Below, piece by piece: positions 26,233-35,017 of a stretch of 64,000 nt of DNA. The position numbers were made by a program, and so were the translations under genes. Under the pieces are notes generated by a model. That model saw nothing but the letters and a program-made list of their open reading frames with translations, searched no databases and was not told the DNA's origin. Numbering within the stretch: position 1 is the first letter of the stretch; each line of letters starts with the position of its first letter. The stretch is from Ignavibacteriales bacterium (GTDB lineage Bacteria > Bacteroidota > Ignavibacteria > Ignavibacteriales > Ignavibacteriaceae): assembly GCA_015709675.1 (NCBI GenBank), contig CP054182.1, positions 2,459,448-2,523,447 of the forward strand. The letters run 5' to 3'.

Positions 26233-26682
26233 ATGAAACGAAGATTATACAGATCAACCAGAGAAAAAATGCTCGCGGGTGTAGCCGGCGGGTTGGCAGA
26301 ATACTTTGAAGTTGACCCGGTTCTCGTCCGGCTTGCATTTGTACTGCTCTTTTTCTTTAACGGAGTAGGCCTCTTGCTTTATATCGTGGCCATCTTTATC
26401 ATACCGCGTGATGATGCTGCCTATCGTATTGCGCCTGAGAATGTTTCATCGGAATCATCTCAGGAGGGTGAAATAAAGAGCCAGAACGAGCAGGAATCAG
26501 AAAAAAAAAGTAAATCCAGAATGATTTTCGGAGCTATACTTATGGTTGTCGGAGGACTTTTACTTTTGAGTGATGTATTTCCTTCAGTTGATTTTGGTGA
26601 TATACTTCCTCTGGTTCTGTTAGGCCTTGGAAGCTGGCTTGTCTATCCATATCTTTCTTCGCGTAAGGAGGTAAACCAATGA
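26233..26682 (+). CDS. PspC domain membrane protein
   Basis: The 149-residue protein begins with a PspC domain (about 1-60: RRLYRSTREKMLAGVAGGLA, EYFEVDPVLVRLAFVLLFFF) with one TM helix. A charged linker rich in Glu, Ser and Lys follows, then two further TM helices (about 95-145) like the membrane part of LiaF-type proteins. PspC proteins sense membrane stress. It is coupled to the next gene, which is LiaF-like, by a four-base overlap, suggesting a joint envelope-stress unit. Confidence 0.9.
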   Translation: MKRRLYRSTREKMLAGVAGGLAEYFEVDPVLVRLAFVLLFFFNGVGLLLYIVAIFIIPRDDAAYRIAPENVSSESSQEGEIKSQNEQESEKKSKSRMIFGAILMVVGGLLLLSDVFPSVDFGDILPLVLLGLGSWLVYPYLSSRKEVNQ

Positions 26683-27581
26683 AAACCAAGCAGATGTTTT
26701 GGGGTATTTTCTTCTTAACGATAGGAATACTCCTTTTATTAAATAATATTCTGGAGCAGGGAATTTCCCTTGATGGTGTTTATGAATACTGGCCGATCCT
26801 GCTGATTCTTGCAGGCGCCTCCATCATGGTAAAAAACACAACCCTTAAGATAGTGCTCTCAGGATTAAACGGACTGATACTGGCAATTATGCTCTACTCA
26901 CTAGTCAGTGCTCCGTTCGGCTTTTTCCGCTGGGATAATGACACTTCGTATGACTATAGCAGCGCTGCCGAACACCTTATGGATTATGACAGCACAATTC
27001 AGTCAGTTACACTGAATCTTGAGGCCGGCGCGGGTGCATTTGCAGTAAACAGTGACAGTGAAAAACAGTATAGTGTTGACGGTAAGGGTATTTTTAAGGT
27101 CTCCACTCATCAGACGGATTCTGCGTTGGACCTCATAGTAAGGCAGGATGAAATAGATATTCAGCTTGGCGATGGAAAAGAGATACAAAACTTTATAAAT
27201 ATTGCATTACACAATAACCCCGAATATTCGTTTAATCTTGCTCTTGGCGCGGCTACTGCAAACCTGAATCTCGGTAATCTTAAACTGAAGGACTTCAGTC
27301 TTAAAACGGGTGCTACTTCAATTGACCTGACTCTCGGTATGCCTTCCCGCACAATTTACGATGCAACAATTGAGATGGGTATGGGTTCGGTAAGTATCCG
27401 TGTACCGAAGGAAGCAGGAGTTAAACTTGATATGGAACTGCCGCTCAGTGCCACAGATTTAAGTGACTTCACAAAAGTTAAAGACAACACCTGGCAGACC
27501 GATAATTACGGCACTGCCCCTCAGAAGATTCATTTGAAAATCTCAGGCGGCTTTTCATCTTTGCGCGTTTCCCGCTTTTAA
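26679..27581 (+). CDS. LiaF-like membrane protein (DUF5668 / LiaF C-terminal domain)
   Basis: The 300-residue protein has about four N-terminal TM helices (1-85, beginning MKTKQMFWGIFFLTIGILLL). A large beta-rich domain (about 110-300) carries regular short strands with repeats such as LNLGNLKLKDFSLKTGATSI and GMGSVSIRVPKEAG, as in cell wall-active antibiotic response (LiaF/YvqF) proteins. The preceding PspC gene overlaps it. In Firmicutes LiaF restrains the LiaRS system; no such kinase is adjacent here. Confidence 0.8.
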   Translation: MKTKQMFWGIFFLTIGILLLLNNILEQGISLDGVYEYWPILLILAGASIMVKNTTLKIVLSGLNGLILAIMLYSLVSAPFGFFRWDNDTSYDYSSAAEHLMDYDSTIQSVTLNLEAGAGAFAVNSDSEKQYSVDGKGIFKVSTHQTDSALDLIVRQDEIDIQLGDGKEIQNFINIALHNNPEYSFNLALGAATANLNLGNLKLKDFSLKTGATSIDLTLGMPSRTIYDATIEMGMGSVSIRVPKEAGVKLDMELPLSATDLSDFTKVKDNTWQTDNYGTAPQKIHLKISGGFSSLRVSRF

Positions 27582-27601
27582 CCCTCAAGAACCATTTACA
27601 A

Positions 27602-27635
27602 GCCGGATTTTACTCTCTTAAAATCCGGCATTTTT
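27602..27635 (+). terminator. Rho-independent terminator
   Basis: The stem GCCGGATTTTA/TAAAATCCGGC with a six-base loop is followed by ATTTTT, directly after the PspC/LiaF-like operon. Confidence 0.9.
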
Positions 27636-27711
27636 ACCGGTGCATCCGAAATCACATCATTATTAATCAGCTTTTCCTTATTTTACCATTACTAACAAAA
27701 TTGTCTCGGGT

Positions 27712-28425
27712 TTGGGTAAAAAGCAAAAGACAGATATCATTCAGTTTAATTATCTTTTCCGCTTCGAAAATGGCAAGGAAAAGAAATTTATCCTGCGGCT
27801 CAGAAGGGATGATTTAAGCTATATCCTTCCGGATATGAAAGAGATACCTGATTGGGCTCTGCTTAAAAACTTCCGCTGTGAGCATTGTCCTCTTGATGAG
27901 GCAGTGGTAAAATATTGCCCGGTTGCGGTGAATATTGTTGATATTATTAACGAATTCCATGATCTCCCCTCATTTGAAAATGCTGAAGTTCTGGTTCAGT
28001 CAGCGCATCGCAGCTATCATAAAAAAACTTCACTGCAGAGCGGTGTAAGCAGCATGATGGGGATTCGTATGGTTAGTTCAGGATGCCCGGTTATGGGTAA
28101 ATTAAAACCCATGCTTCATTTTCATTTACCATTTGCTACACTCGAAGAAACCCAGGTAAGGGCTCTTTCTATCTATTTGCTTGCTCAGTATGTGAAGGCA
28201 AAGAAGGGAGGAGGACCGGATTGGGAAATGGAGGGCTTAGTTAAGATTTACGAGGATATACGTCATCTTAACCTGAATGTATCCCGGAAAATTGCTGATC
28301 TGGAAGATAAGGATACCAGCATTAATTCTCTGGTCATTCTGAATAATTTTGCAGACTATGTAACCTTCACAATTGACGAATTCATGATAGATGATCTCGT
28401 GAATTATGTCAGGGAATTTATGTAA
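27712..28425 (+). CDS. Uncharacterised protein with conserved-looking cysteine motifs
   Basis: The 237-residue protein starts at TTG in this frame (TTG GGT AAA AAG); no in-frame ATG is near. I cannot assign it firmly; it recalls a family annotated DUF6901. The first part is beta-rich (IQFNYLFRFENGKEKKFILR), then FRCEHCPLDEAVVKYCPVAV has a CxxC pair and a further Cys-Pro. SSGCPVMGKLKPMLHFHLPF adds another Cys-Pro and two histidines, a possible metal site. The C-terminal half is helical. It is a single gene before the queuosine transporter. Confidence 0.72.
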   Translation: MGKKQKTDIIQFNYLFRFENGKEKKFILRLRRDDLSYILPDMKEIPDWALLKNFRCEHCPLDEAVVKYCPVAVNIVDIINEFHDLPSFENAEVLVQSAHRSYHKKTSLQSGVSSMMGIRMVSSGCPVMGKLKPMLHFHLPFATLEETQVRALSIYLLAQYVKAKKGGGPDWEMEGLVKIYEDIRHLNLNVSRKIADLEDKDTSINSLVILNNFADYVTFTIDEFMIDDLVNYVREFM

Positions 28426-28468
28426 TCAGTATCTTGTTGTCCAAGAAAATATGAAATAAGGACAGCAA

Positions 28469-29230
28469 ATGAACCAAAAATCGGTGCGCCTGTTTTACCT
28501 CCTGGGCGCTTTTTTCGTTGCAAACGCACTTCTTGCTGAGTTTGTCGGGGTTAAGATATTCTCTCTTGAAAAGACGCTTGGTATCCCGCCTTTTTCTTTC
28601 TCATTCTTCGGTGTTGAAAACCTTTCATTTAATCTTACTGCCGGAGTGCTGCTCTGGCCGGTGGTTTTCATCATGACGGACATCATAAATGAGTATTTCG
28701 GAAAAAAAGGGGTACGTTTGATGTCCTATACTGCTGCAGGACTAATTTCGTATGCATACGTTATGATCTATTTCTCAATAGCCATTCAGCCGGCTGATTT
28801 CTGGATTGGCACCGGAGAAACAAAAGGTGTACCGGATATGGATGCAGCGTTCAGGGCAATTTTTGGGCAGGGGCTCTGGATTATTATCGGATCTCTCATT
28901 GCCTTTCTTATTGGCCAGCTGGTTGATGTAATCGTATTTCATATTCTGCGGAGAAAAACCGGTGAAGGAAAGATCTGGCTGAGGGCTACCGGCTCAACAC
29001 TTGTCTCCCAATTTATTGATTCTTTTGTGGTTCTTTTTGTTGCGTTCTATATAGGTGCTGACTGGAATCTCTCGCTCGTTCTGGCGATAGGTGTCATGAA
29101 TTATCTTTATAAATTTATCGTTGCCGTGGCGCTCACCCCTCTGTTATATATCATTCATGGTGTAATTGACCGGTATCTTGGAAAGGAAGAATCATCAAAA
29201 CTTATGGAGCAGGCAGCAGCTGAATCCTGA
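28469..29230 (+). CDS. Queuosine precursor transporter (VUT/YhhQ family)
   Basis: A 253-residue inner-membrane protein with about six TM helices. The family signatures TDIINEYFGKKGVRLMSYTA and GSTLVSQFIDSFVVLFVAFY are present. YhhQ-type proteins take up preQ0 or preQ1 for tRNA queuosine modification, letting the cell salvage rather than synthesise. The window has a PTPS/QueD-family gene but it sits in the pterin cluster. The next gene starts 32 bases downstream and may be cotranscribed. Confidence 0.9.
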   Translation: MNQKSVRLFYLLGAFFVANALLAEFVGVKIFSLEKTLGIPPFSFSFFGVENLSFNLTAGVLLWPVVFIMTDIINEYFGKKGVRLMSYTAAGLISYAYVMIYFSIAIQPADFWIGTGETKGVPDMDAAFRAIFGQGLWIIIGSLIAFLIGQLVDVIVFHILRRKTGEGKIWLRATGSTLVSQFIDSFVVLFVAFYIGADWNLSLVLAIGVMNYLYKFIVAVALTPLLYIIHGVIDRYLGKEESSKLMEQAAAES

Positions 29231-29262
29231 TCCGACAGCTTAAATAATTTTTAACCGGTATT

Positions 29263-30552
29263 GTGAAAATATATACACCCCCTCAGGAAGTCTCAAAGAT
29301 TTTTCAACGGCTGAAGCAGCAGGCGGGAATGATTTCAGAGGATGATACGCTCATTATTCTCTATGATCTAGCAATGATAAGTGAACGGATGGAATCAGTT
29401 CATAACGCCTTTCCTTCCGGCTCTTTGCATACTGCAGCAGTAAAGGCAAATCCTTTAGTCCGGATCCTTCAAAAGGCAATTGACCAGGGATTTGGACTCG
29501 AAGCCGCCAGCAGAGGAGAACTTGCTCTGTCAGAAAGCGCAGGTGCACCCGCATCAAAGATTGTTTTTGATTCACCGGCTAAAACCATTCAGGAAATCAG
29601 ACATGCTCTTGGGATGGGAATATACCTTAATACTGATTCCTTTGCTGAGATAGACAGGGTAGCGGCCTTGGCAGAAGAATTTCCTATTAAAGCGGGAGTG
29701 GGTGTGCGGGTTAATCCTCAGGTTGGTATGGGGGCTATTTCTTCAACAAGTGTTGCAGGTCAGATTTCAAAATTTGGCATCCCTCTGCAGGAGCGGGAAA
29801 AGTTGAAAGAGTACTATCTAAAATTTTCGTTCTTAAATGGCATACATCTCCATATCGGATCTCAGGGTTGTCCTCTGGAAATGCTGGTTCAGGGAGTTAA
29901 GAAGGCGGCAGATTTTGCGGAGGAAGTTAATAATGATCCTCAGTTTAAGAACAAACAACAAAGAATTACACATTTTGATCTGGGCGGGGGACTGCCTGTT
30001 GGGTATCACCATCAGCACAAGCCGGTTACATTGGAAAATTACACCGAACTGCTGAGAAAAGAAGTGCCTGTACTTTTTTCAGGAAAGTACCGTTTAATCA
30101 CTGAATTCGGACGCTATTTATACGCGAATGCCGGGACAGTGATAACCAGGATCGAGTATGTTAAGAATTTTACTGATGCCAGAATAATTATGAATCACGC
30201 GGGAGCTGATCTTTTCCTGAGAAAAAGCTATCATCCTGATGACTGGCATCACGAAATAGCATTGATGGATGCAAGCGGTACAATTAAGTCCGGAGGAAAA
30301 AAGCAGTCATATATGATTGCCGGGCCTTTATGTTTTGCCGGTGATATTATTGAACGGAATGTGATACTGCCTGAGGCGGAAGAAGGCGATTATCTTATAA
30401 TTCATGATGCCGGCGCTTACAATCTGAGTGCGTGGTCCCGGTACAACAGCAGGCAGATACCACTTGTGATCGGGTATCATCCCTTATCAGAAGAGGTTGA
30501 AGTACTTCGTAAAAGGGAGACTCTTCAGGATATTGTATCCTTCTGGAGTTAG
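29263..30552 (+). CDS. Fold-type III PLP decarboxylase (Orn/Lys/DAP decarboxylase-like)
   Basis: The 429-residue protein (GTG start) has the alanine-racemase-like barrel followed by the beta domain of group IV decarboxylases. The PLP lysine lies in AAVKANPLVRIL; GLEAASRGELALSES and HLHIGSQGC are barrel motifs; FDLGGGLPVGY binds the phosphate. TEFGRYLYANAGTVITRI precedes the C-terminal domain, where AGPLCFAGDIIERN holds the catalytic cysteine and HDAGAYNLSAWSRYN the tyrosine. Substrates in the family are diaminopimelate, ornithine, carboxyspermidine and others. The sequence is not close enough to lysA by eye to name it. Confidence 0.85.
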   Translation: MKIYTPPQEVSKIFQRLKQQAGMISEDDTLIILYDLAMISERMESVHNAFPSGSLHTAAVKANPLVRILQKAIDQGFGLEAASRGELALSESAGAPASKIVFDSPAKTIQEIRHALGMGIYLNTDSFAEIDRVAALAEEFPIKAGVGVRVNPQVGMGAISSTSVAGQISKFGIPLQEREKLKEYYLKFSFLNGIHLHIGSQGCPLEMLVQGVKKAADFAEEVNNDPQFKNKQQRITHFDLGGGLPVGYHHQHKPVTLENYTELLRKEVPVLFSGKYRLITEFGRYLYANAGTVITRIEYVKNFTDARIIMNHAGADLFLRKSYHPDDWHHEIALMDASGTIKSGGKKQSYMIAGPLCFAGDIIERNVILPEAEEGDYLIIHDAGAYNLSAWSRYNSRQIPLVIGYHPLSEEVEVLRKRETLQDIVSFWS

Positions 30553-30566
30553 TTTCTCTGCACGTT

Positions 30567-32393
30567 TTACTTCAGCAATATAATCTTAAGTGACTTATAA
30601 GATTTACTGCCGGCGGCTCTGAGCAAATAGGTTCCGCTGGCAAGCCCCGCTGCATGTATCTGGAAAGTGTGCTTTCCTGCTTCCATCTGGCCGCTTTCCT
30701 GAATCACCCGTACTTTCCTTCCAATCATATCGAATAAATCCAGTGAAACGATATCTTTTTCAGGTATTGTTAAAGTAACTGTCGTAACCGGATTAAAAGG
30801 ATTAGGGAAGGCCTGCAAAGAAAAATCAGTGACGGTTAACTCATCATTCGCTGAAACAACCGGAAAAATTGGTATGATTTCGGGAGCGCTTTCATTCCAC
30901 AAGCGGTCAGCGGATGTTATCAGGTATATAAACGGATTTGCTGAATCAATAACCGTTGCGTGAGTATAGGAAGTAGCTTCCTTCCGGATAATTGCTACAA
31001 TGTCTTCAGCTTTCCTCTGGTAATTAGCAATGCTGTCAGGATGCGCGGTACCAGTATATTTGTACAATATATACCGGAAAGGAAGATCACCGTCTGATGC
31101 AGCAGGAGGATGAGACCAGGTTACTCTTACGGAAAGGGGAGTAACGGTAAACTCTCCCGGCACAGGAGGCAGGGAAGGAACGGAATCCAGCCACGGCATA
31201 GGAGGAATAAGGGAAGGATATTTATATAAATCGTTCCTCAGTGAATCCTGAACTCCAAGAAGATTATTTGTAATGGATTTTGAACTGAAGAATACACTTC
31301 CTTTAACATTTTCATAAGTTCGTATGAGACGAATCTGATTACCCATCTGAGTCGGGTTAAGCCAGGTTGTGTCCTGAGAGCCGTTGCCAATTTTGTATGC
31401 TGCGTGCCCAACAAATACCTGTCGCTCATAAGCATTATTATTCCACCAGGGTGTGAGAACCTCAAATCTTGCCGGCGGAAAACCGATATTCCAGTAAATT
31501 TGAGGATTAATGTAGTCAACCCATCCTTCCTGAATCCATTTTCTGGAATCGGCAAAAACCTGGTCATAGCTCTGGAATCCGCTGGTGGCTGATCCGTTTG
31601 GATCAGTGGACTGATTTCTCCAGATGCCAAAAGGACTTATTCCGAATTTGACATGCTTCTTTACAGATTTAATACTGTCATGAACCATCTTTACCAGCAT
31701 ATTTACGTTGTTTCTTCTCCAGTCATCTTTGTTGGTGAATCCTCTTGGATACAGGATGAAAGTAGAATCATCTTCGAAAGTTACATTTGTCTGCGGATAG
31801 GGATAGAAATAATCGTCAAAATGAATTCCGTCAATATCATACCTTCTGACAACATCCATTATAACCGAAGTAACATAATCCATTACCTCAGGATTTCCCG
31901 GATCAAGCCATTTATATACACCGTATTCTTTAACCCACTGTGGTTTTCTCTTGCTGACATGCGAACTATGAACACTGCTGGTATTCTTATTGAGAACCGC
32001 ACGGTAAGGATTAACCCACGCATGCAGTTCCATCCCCCTTTTATGTGCCTCCTCTATCATAAAGGTAAGGGGATCGTAAAGGGGATTAGGAGGTGTGCCC
32101 TGGGTTCCTGTCAGCCATTCGCTCCAGGGTTCAATACTGCTGATGTAAAATGCATCGCAAGTAGGACGGATTTGAGCGATAATTGTGTTAATTCCATTCT
32201 GTTTGTGACGGTCAAGAAGCGTTATAAACTCGCTTCTTTGCTGCGCCGGAGTCAGATTTTTGCTTGTCGGCCAGTCAATATTGGTCACTGATGCTACCCA
32301 GACAGCCCTGACTTCCTTCAGAGGTGAGGGGGATTGAGCATAATGCCCAATATTACAGAGTAAAAAAACGCACAAAAGCGGGAATAATTTCAT
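30567..32393 (-). CDS. Family 10-like glycosyl hydrolase (GHL10/DUF187) with T9SS sorting domain
   Basis: About 608 residues from the ATG at 32393, which gives a signal peptide (MKLFPLLCVFLLCNIGHYAQ); the frame extends 30 codons upstream without one. The catalytic barrel (about 25-380) has the GHL10 marks EVRAVWVASVTNIDWPTS, MELHAWVNPYRAVLN and YDIDGIHFDDYFYPYP, where the acidic pair sits. A fibronectin-like domain (about 420-500) and a type A T9SS sorting domain (about 530-608, LQAFPNPFNPVTTVTLTIPE) follow. It is expected to be exported to the cell surface and to cut a polysaccharide or peptidoglycan glycan; the substrate is not known. Confidence 0.88.
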   Translation of the reverse strand: MKLFPLLCVFLLCNIGHYAQSPSPLKEVRAVWVASVTNIDWPTSKNLTPAQQRSEFITLLDRHKQNGINTIIAQIRPTCDAFYISSIEPWSEWLTGTQGTPPNPLYDPLTFMIEEAHKRGMELHAWVNPYRAVLNKNTSSVHSSHVSKRKPQWVKEYGVYKWLDPGNPEVMDYVTSVIMDVVRRYDIDGIHFDDYFYPYPQTNVTFEDDSTFILYPRGFTNKDDWRRNNVNMLVKMVHDSIKSVKKHVKFGISPFGIWRNQSTDPNGSATSGFQSYDQVFADSRKWIQEGWVDYINPQIYWNIGFPPARFEVLTPWWNNNAYERQVFVGHAAYKIGNGSQDTTWLNPTQMGNQIRLIRTYENVKGSVFFSSKSITNNLLGVQDSLRNDLYKYPSLIPPMPWLDSVPSLPPVPGEFTVTPLSVRVTWSHPPAASDGDLPFRYILYKYTGTAHPDSIANYQRKAEDIVAIIRKEATSYTHATVIDSANPFIYLITSADRLWNESAPEIIPIFPVVSANDELTVTDFSLQAFPNPFNPVTTVTLTIPEKDIVSLDLFDMIGRKVRVIQESGQMEAGKHTFQIHAAGLASGTYLLRAAGSKSYKSLKIILLK

Positions 32394-32620
32394 TTCATAA
32401 ACCGGGAATTTTATGGATTTAAAATAACCAGAGAAGCAGGTTATTGCAAGCAACAAACATCTGAGGTACATAATCGGGATCATTATATTGTGATTTGCTG
32501 ATAGTCATGAATAATACCCCCCTGTCCCTGAATATTTCCGGAAATACCAATAAATTATTTGAGTTAAACGGAATTTCTAATTTAGTGATGCAGATTATCA
32601 ACATTAAAAGAGGTCAAGAA

Positions 32621-33025
32621 ATGAAAAATTTCACGCTTCCGTTTCTCCTGTTATTCCTTCTTCTCACAACAGGTTTTCTCCATGCCGGCAGCCCTTCAGG
32701 CAGTGTTTCAGCAGCACAGAAAGATGTGATTGTTAAAAGTCTTCTGAATGGTATTGCTTCAGGTAATATGGGACTGATGGTAAGTTCAGCACAGTTCCTC
32801 GCTGAATATAAATCCGTCCGTTCAGTTATTCCGCTGATGGAAATGCTCCATGAGGCAGAAAATGAAGAATCAAGAATTGCTGCTGCTCTTGCATTAATAA
32901 AAATAGGTGATTCCCGGGGTGTATTTGCCGTAAGACAGGCAGCTCACTTCGACGACAGCGAACATGTCCGAAATATGTGTATGAAATTCTATTGCGCGTA
33001 TTTATGCGGAAAGACTGATCAGTGA
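32621..33025 (+). CDS. Secreted HEAT-repeat-like small protein
   Basis: The 134-residue protein starts at the ATG at 32621, preceded by a purine-rich site (agaggtcaag) and giving a signal peptide (FLLLFLLLTTGFLHAGS). The mature part has two or three helical repeats of HEAT type: VRSVIPLMEMLHEAENEESR, then IAAALALIKIGDSRGVFAVR. It is short and has no catalytic motif, so a binding role in the envelope is likely. The frame extends upstream to 32495 but that part has no ribosome site or signal peptide. Confidence 0.75.
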   Translation: MKNFTLPFLLLFLLLTTGFLHAGSPSGSVSAAQKDVIVKSLLNGIASGNMGLMVSSAQFLAEYKSVRSVIPLMEMLHEAENEESRIAAALALIKIGDSRGVFAVRQAAHFDDSEHVRNMCMKFYCAYLCGKTDQ

Positions 33026-33036
33026 AGCGGATATGG

Positions 33037-33077
33037 TAATCAGCCGGATGTATATTCCTGAAATATCCGGCTGATTA
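33037..33077. terminator. Bidirectional terminator-like inverted repeat
   Basis: TAATCAGCCGGAT (33037-33049) and ATCCGGCTGATTA (33065-33077) form a perfect 13-bp stem between two convergent genes, with a T-rich tract on the plus side. Confidence 0.8.
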
Positions 33078-33084
33078 TCCTTTT

Positions 33085-34470
33085 CTATTCAAAACCTTCT
33101 TCACTGAGTAAAAGAGTTAAAATCGTAATAGCCGCGCTGCCAAGCGCAAATTCCCTCGGATTTACTTCCTTGAAAACATCATTGGCGGAATGATGATAAT
33201 CAAAGTATCTTTGATCGTCAGGAACATATCCGATAAGAGCGCGGGTATTTTTAAGAAATGAAATATCAACGCCGCTCCCTCCTTTTCTGATCCATTCTAT
33301 TCCTGTTCTGTTCAGGAGAGGAAGCCATTTCTGCATATATGCAATAGTAGCTGAATCAGCATCAACACTAAATCCCCGTGGTGTAAACGCGCCCCGGTCA
33401 GATTCAATTGCCGCATAATGCTTTTCCGATGCTGAGTGGGCATAATCTGCATAGGTTTTTGCTCCGCGAACGCCATTTTCTTCATTCATATAGAATATAC
33501 AGCGCAGTGTTCGCATGGGACGGATTTGCAGTTTTTTAACGATATATAAAGCTTCCAGGCTCTGGGCGCAGCCTGCAGCATCATCATGTGCGCCGTCTCC
33601 CTGATCCCAGGAATCATAATGTCCGCTGACGATCACTACTTCTTCAGGAAAGACACGTCCCTTAATTTCACCAATCAGGTTGTACGACTCAATATCGGAT
33701 CTTGTTTCGCAATTAAGACGTAAATGGATTTTTGAGTCTGCATCACGGGATATACTTTCGCTCAGCAGATTTGCATCCTGTATTCCAATTGCCACAAAAG
33801 GAATTTTAGCCACCGTTGAATCATACCGGATCATGCCGACATGCGGAGTATTATCATTTCTTGTCGTGATTGAGCGAAGTATAGCCCCGACCGCACCGTA
33901 TTTTGCTGCTTCGATTGCTCCTGTTGAACGGAACCGGACTGCTTTACCGTAACCCGCGAAGGTATTTACAAGACTATGATCAAAATGGACATTATAAAAT
34001 ACAATTTTACCCTTCACCTCGGCCGCTCTTGCCTGAAGTTCTTCATAACTTGAAACTTCAATAACCTCCGCGCTGATGCCGTTTTTCGGCGTAGCAATAC
34101 TTCCACCCAATGCGGCGATACGCAGTTTCTGTTTCTTTTTACCTTTTGTTAAAAGAAAAGCTTCTTCTACAGTACCTCTCACCCAGTGGGGCACCATAGT
34201 CTTTTGAAGCCAGACAGTATCAAGCCCCATCTGCTCCATTTTTTGTTTTGCAAACATAATAGCCTTTATGGACTCGTCAGAGCCGCTCAGACGCGGACCA
34301 ATTTTGCAGATTTCCTCAAGCAGTTTATAACCGGTTAATTCGGTTAAGGCAAGAGAAATTACGGAATCTGCAAGAGATTTGGTTATTTTAACGGGTGCCT
34401 GAGGTTGTTCGCTAAATCCTGACTTGCCCAAAATGAGGCAAAGCATGAGCATGAGAGATGTAAATTTCAT
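33085..34470 (-). CDS. M28 family zinc aminopeptidase
   Basis: About 461 residues from the ATG at 34470, which gives a signal peptide (MKFTSLMLMLCLILGKSGFS). A PA-like insert (about 110-230) precedes the M28 catalytic core. Zinc-site motifs are VSGHYDSWDQGDGAHDDAAG (His and bridging Asp) and YMNEENGVRGAKTYADYA (catalytic Glu pair), with the last histidine in YFDYHHSANDVF. Such enzymes remove N-terminal residues from peptides in the periplasm. The 5' end nearly abuts the divergent cupin gene, so their promoters must lie close to or within the genes. Confidence 0.9.
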   Translation of the reverse strand: MKFTSLMLMLCLILGKSGFSEQPQAPVKITKSLADSVISLALTELTGYKLLEEICKIGPRLSGSDESIKAIMFAKQKMEQMGLDTVWLQKTMVPHWVRGTVEEAFLLTKGKKKQKLRIAALGGSIATPKNGISAEVIEVSSYEELQARAAEVKGKIVFYNVHFDHSLVNTFAGYGKAVRFRSTGAIEAAKYGAVGAILRSITTRNDNTPHVGMIRYDSTVAKIPFVAIGIQDANLLSESISRDADSKIHLRLNCETRSDIESYNLIGEIKGRVFPEEVVIVSGHYDSWDQGDGAHDDAAGCAQSLEALYIVKKLQIRPMRTLRCIFYMNEENGVRGAKTYADYAHSASEKHYAAIESDRGAFTPRGFSVDADSATIAYMQKWLPLLNRTGIEWIRKGGSGVDISFLKNTRALIGYVPDDQRYFDYHHSANDVFKEVNPREFALGSAAITILTLLLSEEGFE

Positions 34471-34518
34471 CTGGTTGATTATATTGAGCTTATTCTTAAA
34501 TAGTGAAAATGAAGTAGG

Positions 34519-35016
34519 ATGCAAAATAGCAATGCTGATCTTTTTATAAAAGAACTGGGATTAATTCCTCATCCGGAAGGGGGATATTTCAGGGAGGTTT
34601 ACCGCTCTGTGGACAGTTTTATTCCGGAGAACACCGGGACGGAGAGAAATTACATGACTTCCATCTATTTTCTGTTAAAATCCGGGCAGTTCTCAGCATT
34701 TCACCGGCTGAAGAGTGATGAACTCTGGTACTTTCATGAGGGGGCTGCTGTCACAATTTTTATTATTAGCCCTTCAGGAAAACTCGAACAGTATATTTTG
34801 GGAAGAAATATTGCAAATGGCGAGAAGTTGCAGGTGATTTTCAATAAGGGGGATTGGTTTGCTGCAACACCGGCTGTCAGTGAGGGATTTTCACTGTTTG
34901 GATGTGCGGTAGCCCCGGGTTTTCATTTTGATGATTTTGAACTGGCACACAGGGAGAATCTCATAAAAGAATTTCCTCAGCATACTGAAATTATCAGGAA
35001 ATTCTCTCTGGACTAA
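34519..35016 (+). CDS. Cupin DUF985 family protein
   Basis: The 165-residue protein matches the DUF985 cupin pattern: IPHPEGGYFREVYRS, then TSIYFLLKSGQFSAFHRLKS with the metal-binding His, DELWYFHEGAAVTIFIISP, WFAATPAVSEGFSLFGCAVA and the end APGFHFDDFELAHRENL. The fold is a small beta barrel; no reaction is firmly established for the family. It ends two bases from the convergent ABC permease gene. Confidence 0.9.
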   Translation: MQNSNADLFIKELGLIPHPEGGYFREVYRSVDSFIPENTGTERNYMTSIYFLLKSGQFSAFHRLKSDELWYFHEGAAVTIFIISPSGKLEQYILGRNIANGEKLQVIFNKGDWFAATPAVSEGFSLFGCAVAPGFHFDDFELAHRENLIKEFPQHTEIIRKFSLD

Positions 35017-35017
35017 T

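Noticed and set aside
31653-32291. Plus-strand ORF of 212 codons opposite the GHL10 protein
   Set aside because: The minus strand encodes the catalytic barrel with conserved motifs across this stretch.
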